A DNA stretch of 64,000 nt from Loigolactobacillus jiayinensis (lineage in GTDB: Bacteria > Bacillota > Bacilli > Lactobacillales > Lactobacillaceae). The translations under genes and the position numbers were made by a program. The stretch covers positions 21,621 to 85,620 of the forward strand of contig NZ_RHOF01000007.1 in the NCBI RefSeq assembly GCF_003946445.1, written 5' to 3'. The notes beneath the pieces were generated by a model. It made no database searches. It was given only the letters and a program-made list of their open reading frames with translations, and was not told where the DNA came from. Positions 27,534 through 34,831 of this stretch are shown here, piece by piece (within the stretch, counting starts at the first letter, position 1; every line of letters begins with the position of its first letter).

Positions 27534-27584
27534 AAATTTATTAGCGCACTGAGCTAATAAACAACCGTATTCAGTGAAGTAGAG
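27531..27584 (+). repeat. direct repeat copy 1 (with stem-loop)
   Basis: 54 bases that recur almost exactly at 27639-27691, differing by an A/G change and a CAG/TG difference. It includes the eutJ stop codon and a 9-bp hairpin, TTTATTAGC (27537-27545) with GCTAATAAA (27553-27561). Confidence 0.9.
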
Positions 27585-27586
27585 CC

Positions 27587-27639
27587 ATGTTTCAACTAGG
27601 CGGTTTGAGCCGTAGTTGAATGGACATCGCCCGAAACAT
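27587..27639 (+). other. nested hairpin between the two direct repeats
   Basis: ATGTTTC (27587-27593) pairs with GAAACAT (27633-27639). Alternatively or inside it, TTCAACTA (27591-27598) with TAGTTGAA (27613-27620) and GGC (27599-27601) with GCC (27609-27611) form an 11-bp stem with one bulge. No T-run follows, so it is not a simple terminator. Confidence 0.7.
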
Positions 27640-27691
27640 AGAAGTTTATTAGCGCACTGAGCTAATAAACAACCGTATTTGTGAAGTAGAG
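27639..27691 (+). repeat. direct repeat copy 2, carrying the pduM ribosome binding site
   Basis: Second copy of the 27531-27584 repeat, with the same TTTATTAGC/GCTAATAAA stem-loop. It ends in GTAGAG, which continues as GTGG to make the ribosome binding site of pduM. In copy 1 the same position continues as CCATG. Confidence 0.9.
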
Positions 27692-27700
27692 GTGGTTGCG

Positions 27701-28207
27701 ATGAATGAAGAACTCATCCAGCAAGTGCTGGCACGTTTAAAAAAACGCCAACAACAGAAGATCGATTTTTTCTATCAATCCGATCAGCCAGCACCAAGCG
27801 CAACAATCTATTATGATTACGCTAGCGTCACCGTTCAAAACGTTTCCCTTCCCTTGATTCGTGATCTTTATCGAATGGATACGACTAATCCTTGGGTACA
27901 GTGGTTATTGACTGGCCTTGGGTATCGTGTACAGATCACGTTAGCGGTTAGTTTTAAACAACTAGACTTTATCCCGTTACCAATGTTGACTGCGTGGGCC
28001 CTGAAGTTTAGGACTTATCAGCAACAACCAATCGTTGCGTTCGAGCAAACACAGATCACACGGCGTGACTTAGTTTTATTACCACAAAAAAGTGTTGTGC
28101 TAAAAACACATGCACAAAAAATTACAATGTTGGGGCAAGAAGAATTGGTCAAACGCCAGCTCGTCCTCCAAGAAAGGTCGAATCGCACATGTATATGGGA
28201 AAAGTAG
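27701..28207 (+). CDS. pduM: microcompartment assembly protein PduM
   Basis: Structural or assembly protein required for proper Pdu compartments; biochemical role unknown. It has 168 residues. The N-terminal helix EELIQQVLARLKKRQ resembles the cargo helices of PduD/L/P. PIRDLYRMD-like and FIPLPMLTAWALKF segments match PduM. The start is ATG 27701, with GAGGTGG from repeat copy 2. The 3' end overlaps pduN by 19 bases. Confidence 0.85.
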   Translation: MNEELIQQVLARLKKRQQQKIDFFYQSDQPAPSATIYYDYASVTVQNVSLPLIRDLYRMDTTNPWVQWLLTGLGYRVQITLAVSFKQLDFIPLPMLTAWALKFRTYQQQPIVAFEQTQITRRDLVLLPQKSVVLKTHAQKITMLGQEELVKRQLVLQERSNRTCIWEK

Positions 28208-28458
28208 TCGGTAGCGTGGTTTCCTCACAAAAGGATCCTTCGTTGATTGGCCGCAAATTAATGATCGTGCGCCAAGTTGATAGTAAGGGTAACCCGATGA
28301 ATCGTGAAGAGGTTGCTGCGGATACGGTTGGTGCTGGTATCGGTGAATATGTTTTGATGGTTAAGGGTGCCGGTGCGCGCCATAGCTCAAAAGAAGATAT
28401 GCAGCGCGACGTAATGGATGCAGCAATTGTTGGGATTATTGATCGTTTTGATCAGTGA
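28189..28458 (+). CDS. pduN: shell vertex protein PduN (EutN/CcmL family)
   Basis: Pentameric protein that caps compartment vertices, 89 residues. The start MGKVVGSVVSSQKDPSLIGRK and the conserved VGAGIGEYVLMVKGAGAR are typical of the EutN/CcmL/PduN family. It starts within pduM (ATG 28189 or 28195), with GAAAGG upstream. Confidence 0.94.
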   Translation: MYMGKVVGSVVSSQKDPSLIGRKLMIVRQVDSKGNPMNREEVAADTVGAGIGEYVLMVKGAGARHSSKEDMQRDVMDAAIVGIIDRFDQ

Positions 28459-28476
28459 TGGATAGGGATGTGAATA

Positions 28477-29055
28477 ATGGCAATCTATACTAAAACCGGT
28501 GATAAAGGCAGCACAAGTCTGTTTGATGGCGGCCGCGTTAAAAAGTATGATCTACGGGTTGAAACCTATGGGACTTTTGATGAGTGTAACGCTCAAATCA
28601 GTGTTGCTGAAAAATATTGCCAAATGCCTGAAAACAAAGAATTACTGAAACAAATTGAATACAAAATGTTCTTTCTCCAAGGTGAGATTGCAACTCAAGA
28701 TACTGATAAATTCTACGGTAAAAGTCAACGAATCGAAGCAGAAGATATTCATCTGTTAGAACGGACGATTGATAAATATACCGCTGAATTACCACCAGTT
28801 GATACCTTTATTTTACCGGGTATGAGTTTGGCGGGGGCGCAGCTACATGTTTGCCGAACTTTATGTCGGCGAGCAGAGCGTCGGTTGGTTCAACTAAGTG
28901 AGACGGTTAAGTTCCGTCCTGAAGTTGAGCAATACGCTAATCGGTTATCTGATTTTATGTATATCATAGCGCGAGCGGAAGATCATTATGCGCAGCAACA
29001 GAAATTGGTTGATGAAGTTGTTAAACGCTACCGCAAAGCAATTGAATCAAAATAG
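28477..29055 (+). CDS. pduO: PduO-type cob(I)alamin adenosyltransferase (operon-internal copy)
   Basis: Adds the adenosyl group of ATP to cob(I)alamin, supplying the dehydratase. It has 192 residues. The N-terminal TKTGDKGSTSLFDGGRVKK ATP loop, GTFDECN, TFILPGM and RRAERRLV ... NRLSDFMY motifs are present, including the Asp and Arg of the known salt bridge. The start is ATG with TAGGGATG upstream. It lacks the C-terminal GlcG-like domain of Salmonella PduO, which is instead encoded by the next gene. A second adenosyltransferase lies at 34832. Confidence 0.92.
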   Translation: MAIYTKTGDKGSTSLFDGGRVKKYDLRVETYGTFDECNAQISVAEKYCQMPENKELLKQIEYKMFFLQGEIATQDTDKFYGKSQRIEAEDIHLLERTIDKYTAELPPVDTFILPGMSLAGAQLHVCRTLCRRAERRLVQLSETVKFRPEVEQYANRLSDFMYIIARAEDHYAQQQKLVDEVVKRYRKAIESK

Positions 29056-29072
29056 AAACGAAGTGAGTCAGA

Positions 29073-29555
29073 GTGAATACAGAAGAAATTCGTCGAGTTG
29101 TTAAAGCCGTTTTGGCAGAAACTAACGCCGAACGTTTCTTTACTCGGCAAAACATGCAGCGGGTATTTGATGTTGCTGAGGCTAAGGCTAACGAGCTAAA
29201 AGTGGGCGTCACCATGTGTGTCGCCGATGAGGCTGGCAATGTGCGCATGATGTACCATATGCCTAATGCAAACATGGTATCACGGACTTTAGCGCCTAAA
29301 AAGGCATGGTCAGCGATTGCTATGAAAGAACCGACAATGCAGATTGGTCCCGATATTCAACCAGGTGGACCACTTTACGAAATGAGTGGTAATCTCGATG
29401 GCCGTTTGGTTTCATTTTCTGGCGGTATTCCATTGACTTGGAATGATAAAATTGTGGGTGCCGTCGGTGTTAGCGGTGGCTTAGTCGAAGAAGATCAACT
29501 GATCTGCGAAACAGCAGTCAACGCATTTTTCAAAGGAGACAAAGATAATGGCTAG
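29073..29555 (+). CDS. GlcG/HbpS-family (PduO C-terminal-domain-like) protein with cargo helix
   Basis: A 160-residue protein corresponding to the DUF336 (GlcG/HbpS) domain that is fused to the C-terminus of PduO in enterobacteria and may bind heme or corrinoid. The N-terminal helix MNTEEIRRVVKAVLAE looks like a microcompartment encapsulation peptide, followed by a linker. The domain runs from about residue 35 (MCVADEAGNVRMMYHM ... SFSGGIPL ... VGAVGVSGG). The start is GTG 29073. It overlaps pduP by 8 bases. Ligand unknown. Confidence 0.85.
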   Translation: MNTEEIRRVVKAVLAETNAERFFTRQNMQRVFDVAEAKANELKVGVTMCVADEAGNVRMMYHMPNANMVSRTLAPKKAWSAIAMKEPTMQIGPDIQPGGPLYEMSGNLDGRLVSFSGGIPLTWNDKIVGAVGVSGGLVEEDQLICETAVNAFFKGDKDNG

Positions 29556-30960
29556 TTTAGAAGAGCAAATTAGAAAGATTTTAGCAGAAGAATTACAAAG
29601 TGGGGCAACTGATAGTGCTCCAGCCGCTACTAACGGCGATCATGGTGTTTTCAAAACAGTTGATGAAGCAATTGCTGCGGCTAAAGCAGCACAAGAACAC
29701 TTTGCTGACTGCACAATTGAAACTCGTGAAAAAGTTATCGATGCAATTAAAGAAGGCTTCCGGCCACATATCCAAAAAATTGCTGAAGATATTCTTGCCG
29801 AAACCGGTATGGGTACAGTTGAGGCCAAAGTTGCTAAGCTGAATAATGCTTTGTACAACACCCCTGGTCCTGAAATTTTACAACCAGAAGCTGAAACTGG
29901 TGACGGTGGTCTGATTATGTACGAATACGCACCATTTGGTGTTATTGGTGCAGTCGGCCCATCAACGAACCCTGCTGAAACAGTTATTGCCAATGCAATT
30001 ATGATGTTAGCAGGCGGTAACACATTGTTCTTCGGTGCTCATCCTGGTGCTAAAAACATCACGAAATGGACGATTCAAAAATTAAATGAATTCGTTGAAA
30101 ATGCAACTGGTTTAACTAACTTAGTTGTTACATTGGAAACACCATCGATTGAATCCGTTCAACAAATGATGCAACATCCTGATATCGCTTTGTTAGCCGT
30201 TACTGGCGGCCCTGGTGTTGTCCATCAAGCCATGATCAGTGGTAAGAAGACAATTGGTGCCGGTGCTGGTAACCCACCTGCAATTGTTGATGCAACAGCT
30301 AATCTTGATTTAGCCGCACATAACATTATTGATTCTGCTTCATTTGATAATGATATTTTATGTACTGCTGAAAAAGAAGTTGTTGTTGAAGCTTCTGTTA
30401 AGGATGAATTAATTCGTAAAATGCAGGCTGAAGGTGGCTTCTTAGTCACTGATCCAGCTGACATTCAAAAGCTAGTTGACATGACGATCACAGCTAAAGG
30501 GACACCAGATCGTAAGTATGTTGGTAAGGATGCAACCTTCATTATGGATGCAGCCGGTATCAGCTATACTGGTAAGCCAAAAGAAATCTTGTTGGAAGCA
30601 AAAGCTGATCATCCATTAGTAACAACAGAAATGTTGATGCCAATCTTACCAGTTGTTTGTTGCCCTGATTTCGCTAGTGCCTTGAAGACTGCTGTTGTTG
30701 TTGAAGGTGGCAATCATCATACTGCTTCAATTCATTCCGAAAACTTGCCGCACATCAATCAGGCAGCACATCGGATGAACACATCGATCTTCGTTGTTAA
30801 TGGTCCTACTTATGCCGGCACTGGTGTTGGCCATACTGGGGCATCAGCATTAACAATCGCTACACCAACTGGTGAAGGTACGACTACAGCTAAGTCATTC
30901 ACTCGTCGTCGTCGTTTGAATTCACCGGAAGGATTTTCACTGAGAAGCTGGAGGGATTAG
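29548..30960 (+). CDS. pduP: CoA-acylating propionaldehyde dehydrogenase PduP
   Basis: Oxidises propionaldehyde (or 3-hydroxypropionaldehyde) to the acyl-CoA with NAD+. It has 470 residues. The N-terminal LEEQIRKILAEELQS is the encapsulation helix known from PduP. The catalytic cysteine lies in FDNDILCTAEKEV (about 269-281), and AVTGGPGVV is a nucleotide-binding segment. The start is ATG with AAAGGAG upstream. pduQ begins two bases after the stop. Confidence 0.96.
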   Translation: MASLEEQIRKILAEELQSGATDSAPAATNGDHGVFKTVDEAIAAAKAAQEHFADCTIETREKVIDAIKEGFRPHIQKIAEDILAETGMGTVEAKVAKLNNALYNTPGPEILQPEAETGDGGLIMYEYAPFGVIGAVGPSTNPAETVIANAIMMLAGGNTLFFGAHPGAKNITKWTIQKLNEFVENATGLTNLVVTLETPSIESVQQMMQHPDIALLAVTGGPGVVHQAMISGKKTIGAGAGNPPAIVDATANLDLAAHNIIDSASFDNDILCTAEKEVVVEASVKDELIRKMQAEGGFLVTDPADIQKLVDMTITAKGTPDRKYVGKDATFIMDAAGISYTGKPKEILLEAKADHPLVTTEMLMPILPVVCCPDFASALKTAVVVEGGNHHTASIHSENLPHINQAAHRMNTSIFVVNGPTYAGTGVGHTGASALTIATPTGEGTTTAKSFTRRRRLNSPEGFSLRSWRD

Positions 30961-30961
30961 T

Positions 30962-32086
30962 ATGGAAAAAATTTCAATTCCAACTACGATCTATTCTGGT
31001 GACGATAGTTTGACCGTGTTGCAAACAGTCAAACAATCAGCAGTCCTGTTGGTTTGTGATCCATTCTTACCAGGAACACCTGGGTTGAAGTCGATTGAAG
31101 GCCAGCTTGATAGTAGTAATCAAGTCACGATTTTCTCTGATGTTAAACCTAATCCACCATTGACGAATATCATGGCTGGGGTCGAGGTCTTTAATCAGGT
31201 TAAACCACAAGTTATGATTGGTGTCGGTGGCGGTTCTGCAATCGATACAGCCAAGGCGATTCGTTTCTTCGGTGAAAAGCTGAATAAATGTGAAGTTAAA
31301 TGTTTTATTGCTATTCCAACAACTAGTGGAACTGGCTCTGAAGTAACGAACACAGCGGTGGTTTCTGACGAAAAAAATGCCACTAAAATGCCAATTATTA
31401 AAGATCATTTAACACCAGATATTGCATTGCTTGATCCACGTTTGGTTATGAGTGCACCTGCTAGTGTTTCGGCTTTTTCTGGGTTAGATGTTTTGACCCA
31501 TGCTTTAGAATCATTAGTTGCCGTCGATCCTGGCGCTAACGTGATTTCAACGGCCTTATCAGAAGAAGCTGTTGACATTATTGTGCATAACTTAGTCACT
31601 TGCTATCAACATCCTGATGATTATGAAGCACGTAAAATTGTGCATGAAGCATCGAATGCTGCTGGGATCGCCTTTAATACAGCTGGTCTAGGGATTGCTC
31701 ATTCAATTGCTCATCAATTAGGTGCGCAGTTCCATATGCCACATGGTTTAGCTTGTGCCATGATGTTGCCATTAGTGATCGAATTCAACGCTCAAGATCC
31801 TAAAGTTCGCGCAAAGTATTGTAAAGCTGCAGTTAAGGCTGGCATTGGTAATGCTAACTTAAGCCCACGCCTAGAGGTTAAACGCCTGCAAAATACGATT
31901 TATAAGATGATGGATCAAATGAGGTGCCCACGGACTTTGAAGGCCTTCGGGATTGACCCAGCTGAAGCTAAAGCAAAAACTGATGTCGTTGTTAAAGCAG
32001 CACGGGCCGATGGTACCTTCCCTGGTAACCCAATCGTTCCAACAGACGAACAGTTAGCAGCCGTTTACCAAGCAGTGATTGGTTAA
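30962..32086 (+). CDS. pduQ: 1-propanol dehydrogenase PduQ (iron-dependent)
   Basis: Reduces propionaldehyde to 1-propanol (or 3-HPA to 1,3-propanediol), recycling NADH for PduP inside the compartment. It has 374 residues. GVGGGSAIDTAKAI (nucleotide site), FIAIPTTSGTGSEVT, and the metal ligands in GLDVLTHALESL and GIAHSIAHQLGAQFHMPHG are visible. The start is ATG 30962, with GGAGGG in the pduP end. Confidence 0.95.
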   Translation: MEKISIPTTIYSGDDSLTVLQTVKQSAVLLVCDPFLPGTPGLKSIEGQLDSSNQVTIFSDVKPNPPLTNIMAGVEVFNQVKPQVMIGVGGGSAIDTAKAIRFFGEKLNKCEVKCFIAIPTTSGTGSEVTNTAVVSDEKNATKMPIIKDHLTPDIALLDPRLVMSAPASVSAFSGLDVLTHALESLVAVDPGANVISTALSEEAVDIIVHNLVTCYQHPDDYEARKIVHEASNAAGIAFNTAGLGIAHSIAHQLGAQFHMPHGLACAMMLPLVIEFNAQDPKVRAKYCKAAVKAGIGNANLSPRLEVKRLQNTIYKMMDQMRCPRTLKAFGIDPAEAKAKTDVVVKAARADGTFPGNPIVPTDEQLAAVYQAVIG

Positions 32087-32146
32087 AAATCAAACGGCGG
32101 TTAAACTAACTGCCGAACCTGTATGGAACAGAGGAGGGTTATGTTT

Positions 32147-32851
32147 ATGGATGCCTATTTAGGTGAGTTTGTTGGCACCATGATCTTGATTATTTTAGGT
32201 GCCGGTGCTGGTGCCAGTATCAACTTGAATAAAGCTTACGCTAAGGGGCAAGGCTGGTTGTATGTGGCCTTTGCTTGGGGTATGGCCGTTGCGTTTGGTG
32301 TCTATGTGGCTGCATCTTTTGGTGCACCAGGACATTTAAATCCGGCCTTTACCATTGCCGCAGCTATTTCTGGGATGATCAAATGGTCACAAGTAATAGG
32401 ATTTATTGTTGCACAAATGTTGGGGGCATTTGTCGGCGCAGCAATCGTTGTTATTCATTTTTATCCCCATTTCAAAGCTAGTAAAAATGAAGCAGAAGGT
32501 AACACAGTTGGTATTTTTGCGACTAAGCCAGCTATCAACAATCCAGTTTTTAATTTTCTAAGTGAAGTTATTGCAACTTTTACGTTTACTTACATTACGT
32601 TTAATCTTGGTAATTTTACAACTGGCTTAAAACCATTTATTGTTGGCTTTGTTATCTTTGCAATTGGCGCCAGCCTAGGTTCGACCACTGGATATGCATT
32701 AAATCCAGCTCGTGACTGGGGTCCACGGTTTGCTTATACAATTCTACCGATTCCACACAAGACAGTAGCGCATTGGGAATATGCGTGGGTGCCAATGTGT
32801 GGCCCAATCGTTGGTGCAGCAATTGCCGCATTCTTGTTTAATCTACAGTAA
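32147..32851 (+). CDS. pduF: propanediol/glycerol diffusion facilitator PduF (MIP family)
   Basis: Aquaglyceroporin in the cytoplasmic membrane that admits 1,2-propanediol or glycerol. It has 234 residues with six predicted spans. The two half-helix motifs are GHLNPAFT (about 63-70) and LNPARDWGPR (about 184-193). The start is ATG 32147: AGGAGGG (32132-32138) is 8 bases before it, but only 2 bases before ATG 32141. It is the last gene before a structured intergenic RNA. Confidence 0.94.
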   Translation: MDAYLGEFVGTMILIILGAGAGASINLNKAYAKGQGWLYVAFAWGMAVAFGVYVAASFGAPGHLNPAFTIAAAISGMIKWSQVIGFIVAQMLGAFVGAAIVVIHFYPHFKASKNEAEGNTVGIFATKPAINNPVFNFLSEVIATFTFTYITFNLGNFTTGLKPFIVGFVIFAIGASLGSTTGYALNPARDWGPRFAYTILPIPHKTVAHWEYAWVPMCGPIVGAAIAAFLFNLQ

Positions 32852-32858
32852 TTAAAAT

Positions 32859-32947
32859 GTGGGGTATCAGGGAATTTAGCTCAAATCTAGTCTAGATTGG
32901 TAGCAACCAATCCTCTCTTAGTGAGCAACCTGAGCCTCACGTTTTTT
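32859..32947 (+). promoter_or_regulatory. structured intergenic RNA with terminator-like end before pduW
   Basis: GTGGGGTATCAGG (32859-32871) pairs, with one bulge, to CCTGAGCCTCAC (32929-32940), followed by T6. Inside, TTAGCTCA pairs with TGAGCAA (bulged). In the loop two overlapping hairpins are possible and exclude each other: AATCTAG/CTAGATT and GATTGGT/ACCAATC. It looks like an attenuator or a plain terminator with an elaborate loop between pduF and pduW. Confidence 0.55.
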
Positions 32948-32973
32948 ATTTAATAAAATTTTGAGGTGATTCG

Positions 32974-34167
32974 ATGTCTAAAAAGGTTATGGCGATTAAT
33001 TGTGGTAGCTCATCGCTAAAATTTAAATTATATGAAATGCCCGCCGAAACAGTAATGGTCGAAGGGGTAATTGAACGTGTTGGTAAAGATGATGCAATTT
33101 TTAGTTACGATTATCAAGGTAAAAAGCACGAAAATGTACAACCGGTAGCTGATCATGATGTTGCCGTTCATTTGGTATTAGATACATTATTAGCAGAAAA
33201 TATTATTGCTGATTACAATGAAATTGCTGGTGTTGGCCATCGCGTTTCCAATGGTGGTCGTTACTATAGTGACGCCACAATAATTGATGCCGATGTTGAA
33301 AAACGAATCGATCAACTAAGTGTATTGTCACCTTTACACAATCCAGTTAATTTGGTTGGGATCAAGGCCGTTGAGTCTGCATTACCACACGCCAAAGAAG
33401 TTGCTGTTTTTGATACAGCATACCATCACACAATGTCAAAAGTTAATCAAATTTATGGTATTCCGTATAAGTATTATGAAAAAGATGGCATTCGGCGGTA
33501 TGGTTTTCATGGCCCAAGTCATAAATATATTGCCTTAAAGACAGCTGAATTATTCCCAGAAAAAAGCCAAAAAATCATTTCATGTCATATTGGTAACGGT
33601 GCTAGTATCACCGCTATCAAAGATGGCAAATCGGTGGTTAATTCGATGGGCTTTACGCCATTAGCTGGTTTGGTTATGGGTACACGCAGTGGTGATATCG
33701 ATCCACAAATTATTCCTTATCTAGAACAGCAAGAAAATATGTCGGCGCAAGAAGTCAAGGATATGCTAAATAAGCAATCTGGTTTACTGGGCTTATCGGG
33801 TATTTCTAATGATGTACGTGATTTAGCTAAAATTGCCGGTGACGAATCTGATGCGCGGCACGAACGAGCTGATCTTGCCTTAAACGTTTTTGCACATCAA
33901 ATCCAATTTTACATTGGTGCCTATGCCGCTGAATTGAATGGTGTAGATAGTATTGTCTTTACAGCTGGTGTTGGTGAGCATTCTGCCTTAGTACGCCAAT
34001 TAGCTTGTCAAAATCTCGGCTATTTAGGGGTTAAAATTGATGATCAAAAAAATGAAGCTAATGCACTGTCAATTGAGACATCAGATAGCACAACTAAAGT
34101 ATTAGTTATTCCAACTGATGAAGAAATTATGATTGCACGTGATGTTATGCGGGTAGCACAGTTATAA
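32974..34167 (+). CDS. pduW: propionate/acetate kinase PduW (AckA family)
   Basis: Transfers phosphate from propionyl- or acetyl-phosphate to ADP, the ATP-yielding end of the PduP-PduL route. It has 397 residues, standard AckA length. MAINCGSSSLKFKLYE, FDTAYHHTM, RRYGFHGPSHKYI, CHIGNGASI and FTAGVGEHSALVR are hallmarks. The start is ATG with TGAGGTG upstream. Its location in the pdu operon favours the PduW label, but it may also serve as general acetate kinase. A terminator follows. Confidence 0.93.
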   Translation: MSKKVMAINCGSSSLKFKLYEMPAETVMVEGVIERVGKDDAIFSYDYQGKKHENVQPVADHDVAVHLVLDTLLAENIIADYNEIAGVGHRVSNGGRYYSDATIIDADVEKRIDQLSVLSPLHNPVNLVGIKAVESALPHAKEVAVFDTAYHHTMSKVNQIYGIPYKYYEKDGIRRYGFHGPSHKYIALKTAELFPEKSQKIISCHIGNGASITAIKDGKSVVNSMGFTPLAGLVMGTRSGDIDPQIIPYLEQQENMSAQEVKDMLNKQSGLLGLSGISNDVRDLAKIAGDESDARHERADLALNVFAHQIQFYIGAYAAELNGVDSIVFTAGVGEHSALVRQLACQNLGYLGVKIDDQKNEANALSIETSDSTTKVLVIPTDEEIMIARDVMRVAQL

Positions 34168-34174
34168 TTTTTGC

Positions 34175-34208
34175 GAGTCTACATTGTAACCCAGTGTAGG
34201 CTCTTTTT
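34175..34208 (+). terminator. terminator after pduW
   Basis: GAGTCTACA (34175-34183) pairs with TGTAGGCTC (34195-34203) with one G-T wobble; five T follow. Confidence 0.85.
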
Positions 34209-34252
34209 GTACTATTTTGTGATTAACACTATTTTGCACTAAATGAGTATTA

Positions 34253-34268
34253 GCTGAAAGCGCTATAA
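34253..34268. promoter_or_regulatory. CcpA cre-like site before pduV
   Basis: CTGAAAGCGCTATA (34254-34267) contains the TGAAAGCG half and the AGCGCT core of cre elements. It lies about 90 bases before pduV, in the region that must hold a promoter because pduW ends in a terminator. Confidence 0.5.
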
Positions 34269-34323
34269 AATATTATATTTTTTCACTGTTAGATAGTGTA
34301 TGATGAACTTATCCGCTATAACA

Positions 34324-34360
34324 AGGAGGTGGACGATCGAATTTTGATCGTTAATTTATG
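34324..34360 (+). promoter_or_regulatory. ribosome binding site spaced by a hairpin (pduV)
   Basis: AGGAGGTGG (34324-34332) is 25 bases from the only possible start, ATG 34358; a stop lies in frame just upstream of it. ACGATC (34333-34338) and GATCGT (34346-34351) form a stem between them. Folding this stem brings the Shine-Dalgarno to about 6-9 bases from the ATG. Confidence 0.7.
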
Positions 34361-34807
34361 AAGAAACCAATTTTTGTTGGGGCCATTGGCTGCGGTAAAA
34401 CAACACTTTGCCAGCGACTACAAGGAGCGGCCCTTGATTATCGGAAGACACAAGCGGTAGAATTCTATCAGAACATGATCGACACACCAGGTGAATTTGT
34501 GGAGCATCATCAGCTCTATAATGCATTGACGGTGACGGCAGCTGAAGCAGATGTAATTGTTTTATTACAGAGTGTCAGCGACCGGCGGCAGACTTTTTCA
34601 CCTGGTTTTGGCAGCATGTTCCCGAAACCAAAAATCGGCATTGTGACCAAGATTGACTTGGCTAAGGATCAGAAGCAGATCGATTGGGCGATGCAGCAGT
34701 TACGGATTGCTGGCGCAAAAAAGATTTTCTCAATTTCGGCTGCTGATGGCAAAGGCGTTCAAGCGATCATTGATTATCTTGGTATTAGTCAATCACAAAC
34801 GGCATAA
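34358..34807 (+). CDS. pduV: PduV/EutP-family small GTPase-like protein
   Basis: Ras-like P-loop protein associated with the compartment surface; in Salmonella PduV its N-terminus targets the shell and it is linked to compartment movement. It has 149 residues. P-loop GAIGCGKTT (about 8-16), DTPGEFVE (G3-like) and TKIDLAKD (G4) are visible. The start is ATG 34358, reached through a hairpin-spaced ribosome binding site. It is followed 24 bases later by a second adenosyltransferase. Confidence 0.9.
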   Translation: MKKPIFVGAIGCGKTTLCQRLQGAALDYRKTQAVEFYQNMIDTPGEFVEHHQLYNALTVTAAEADVIVLLQSVSDRRQTFSPGFGSMFPKPKIGIVTKIDLAKDQKQIDWAMQQLRIAGAKKIFSISAADGKGVQAIIDYLGISQSQTA

Positions 34808-34831
34808 TGCAGCACAATATAGGAGGACATT

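Noticed and set aside
27587..27619. Ten-codon leader peptide between the pduM repeats (ATG...TGA)
   Set aside because: An ATG follows a degraded copy of the ribosome binding site, but the peptide coincides with the hairpin and nothing else supports translation.
27531..27691. CRISPR array or insertion sequence
   Set aside because: Only two repeats, one spacer and no cas genes or transposase; the spacer is itself palindromic. A duplicated leader explains it better.
34358..34807. eutP of an ethanolamine operon
   Set aside because: PduV and EutP are close relatives, but the locus contains only pdu genes and no eutABC, so pduV is preferred.
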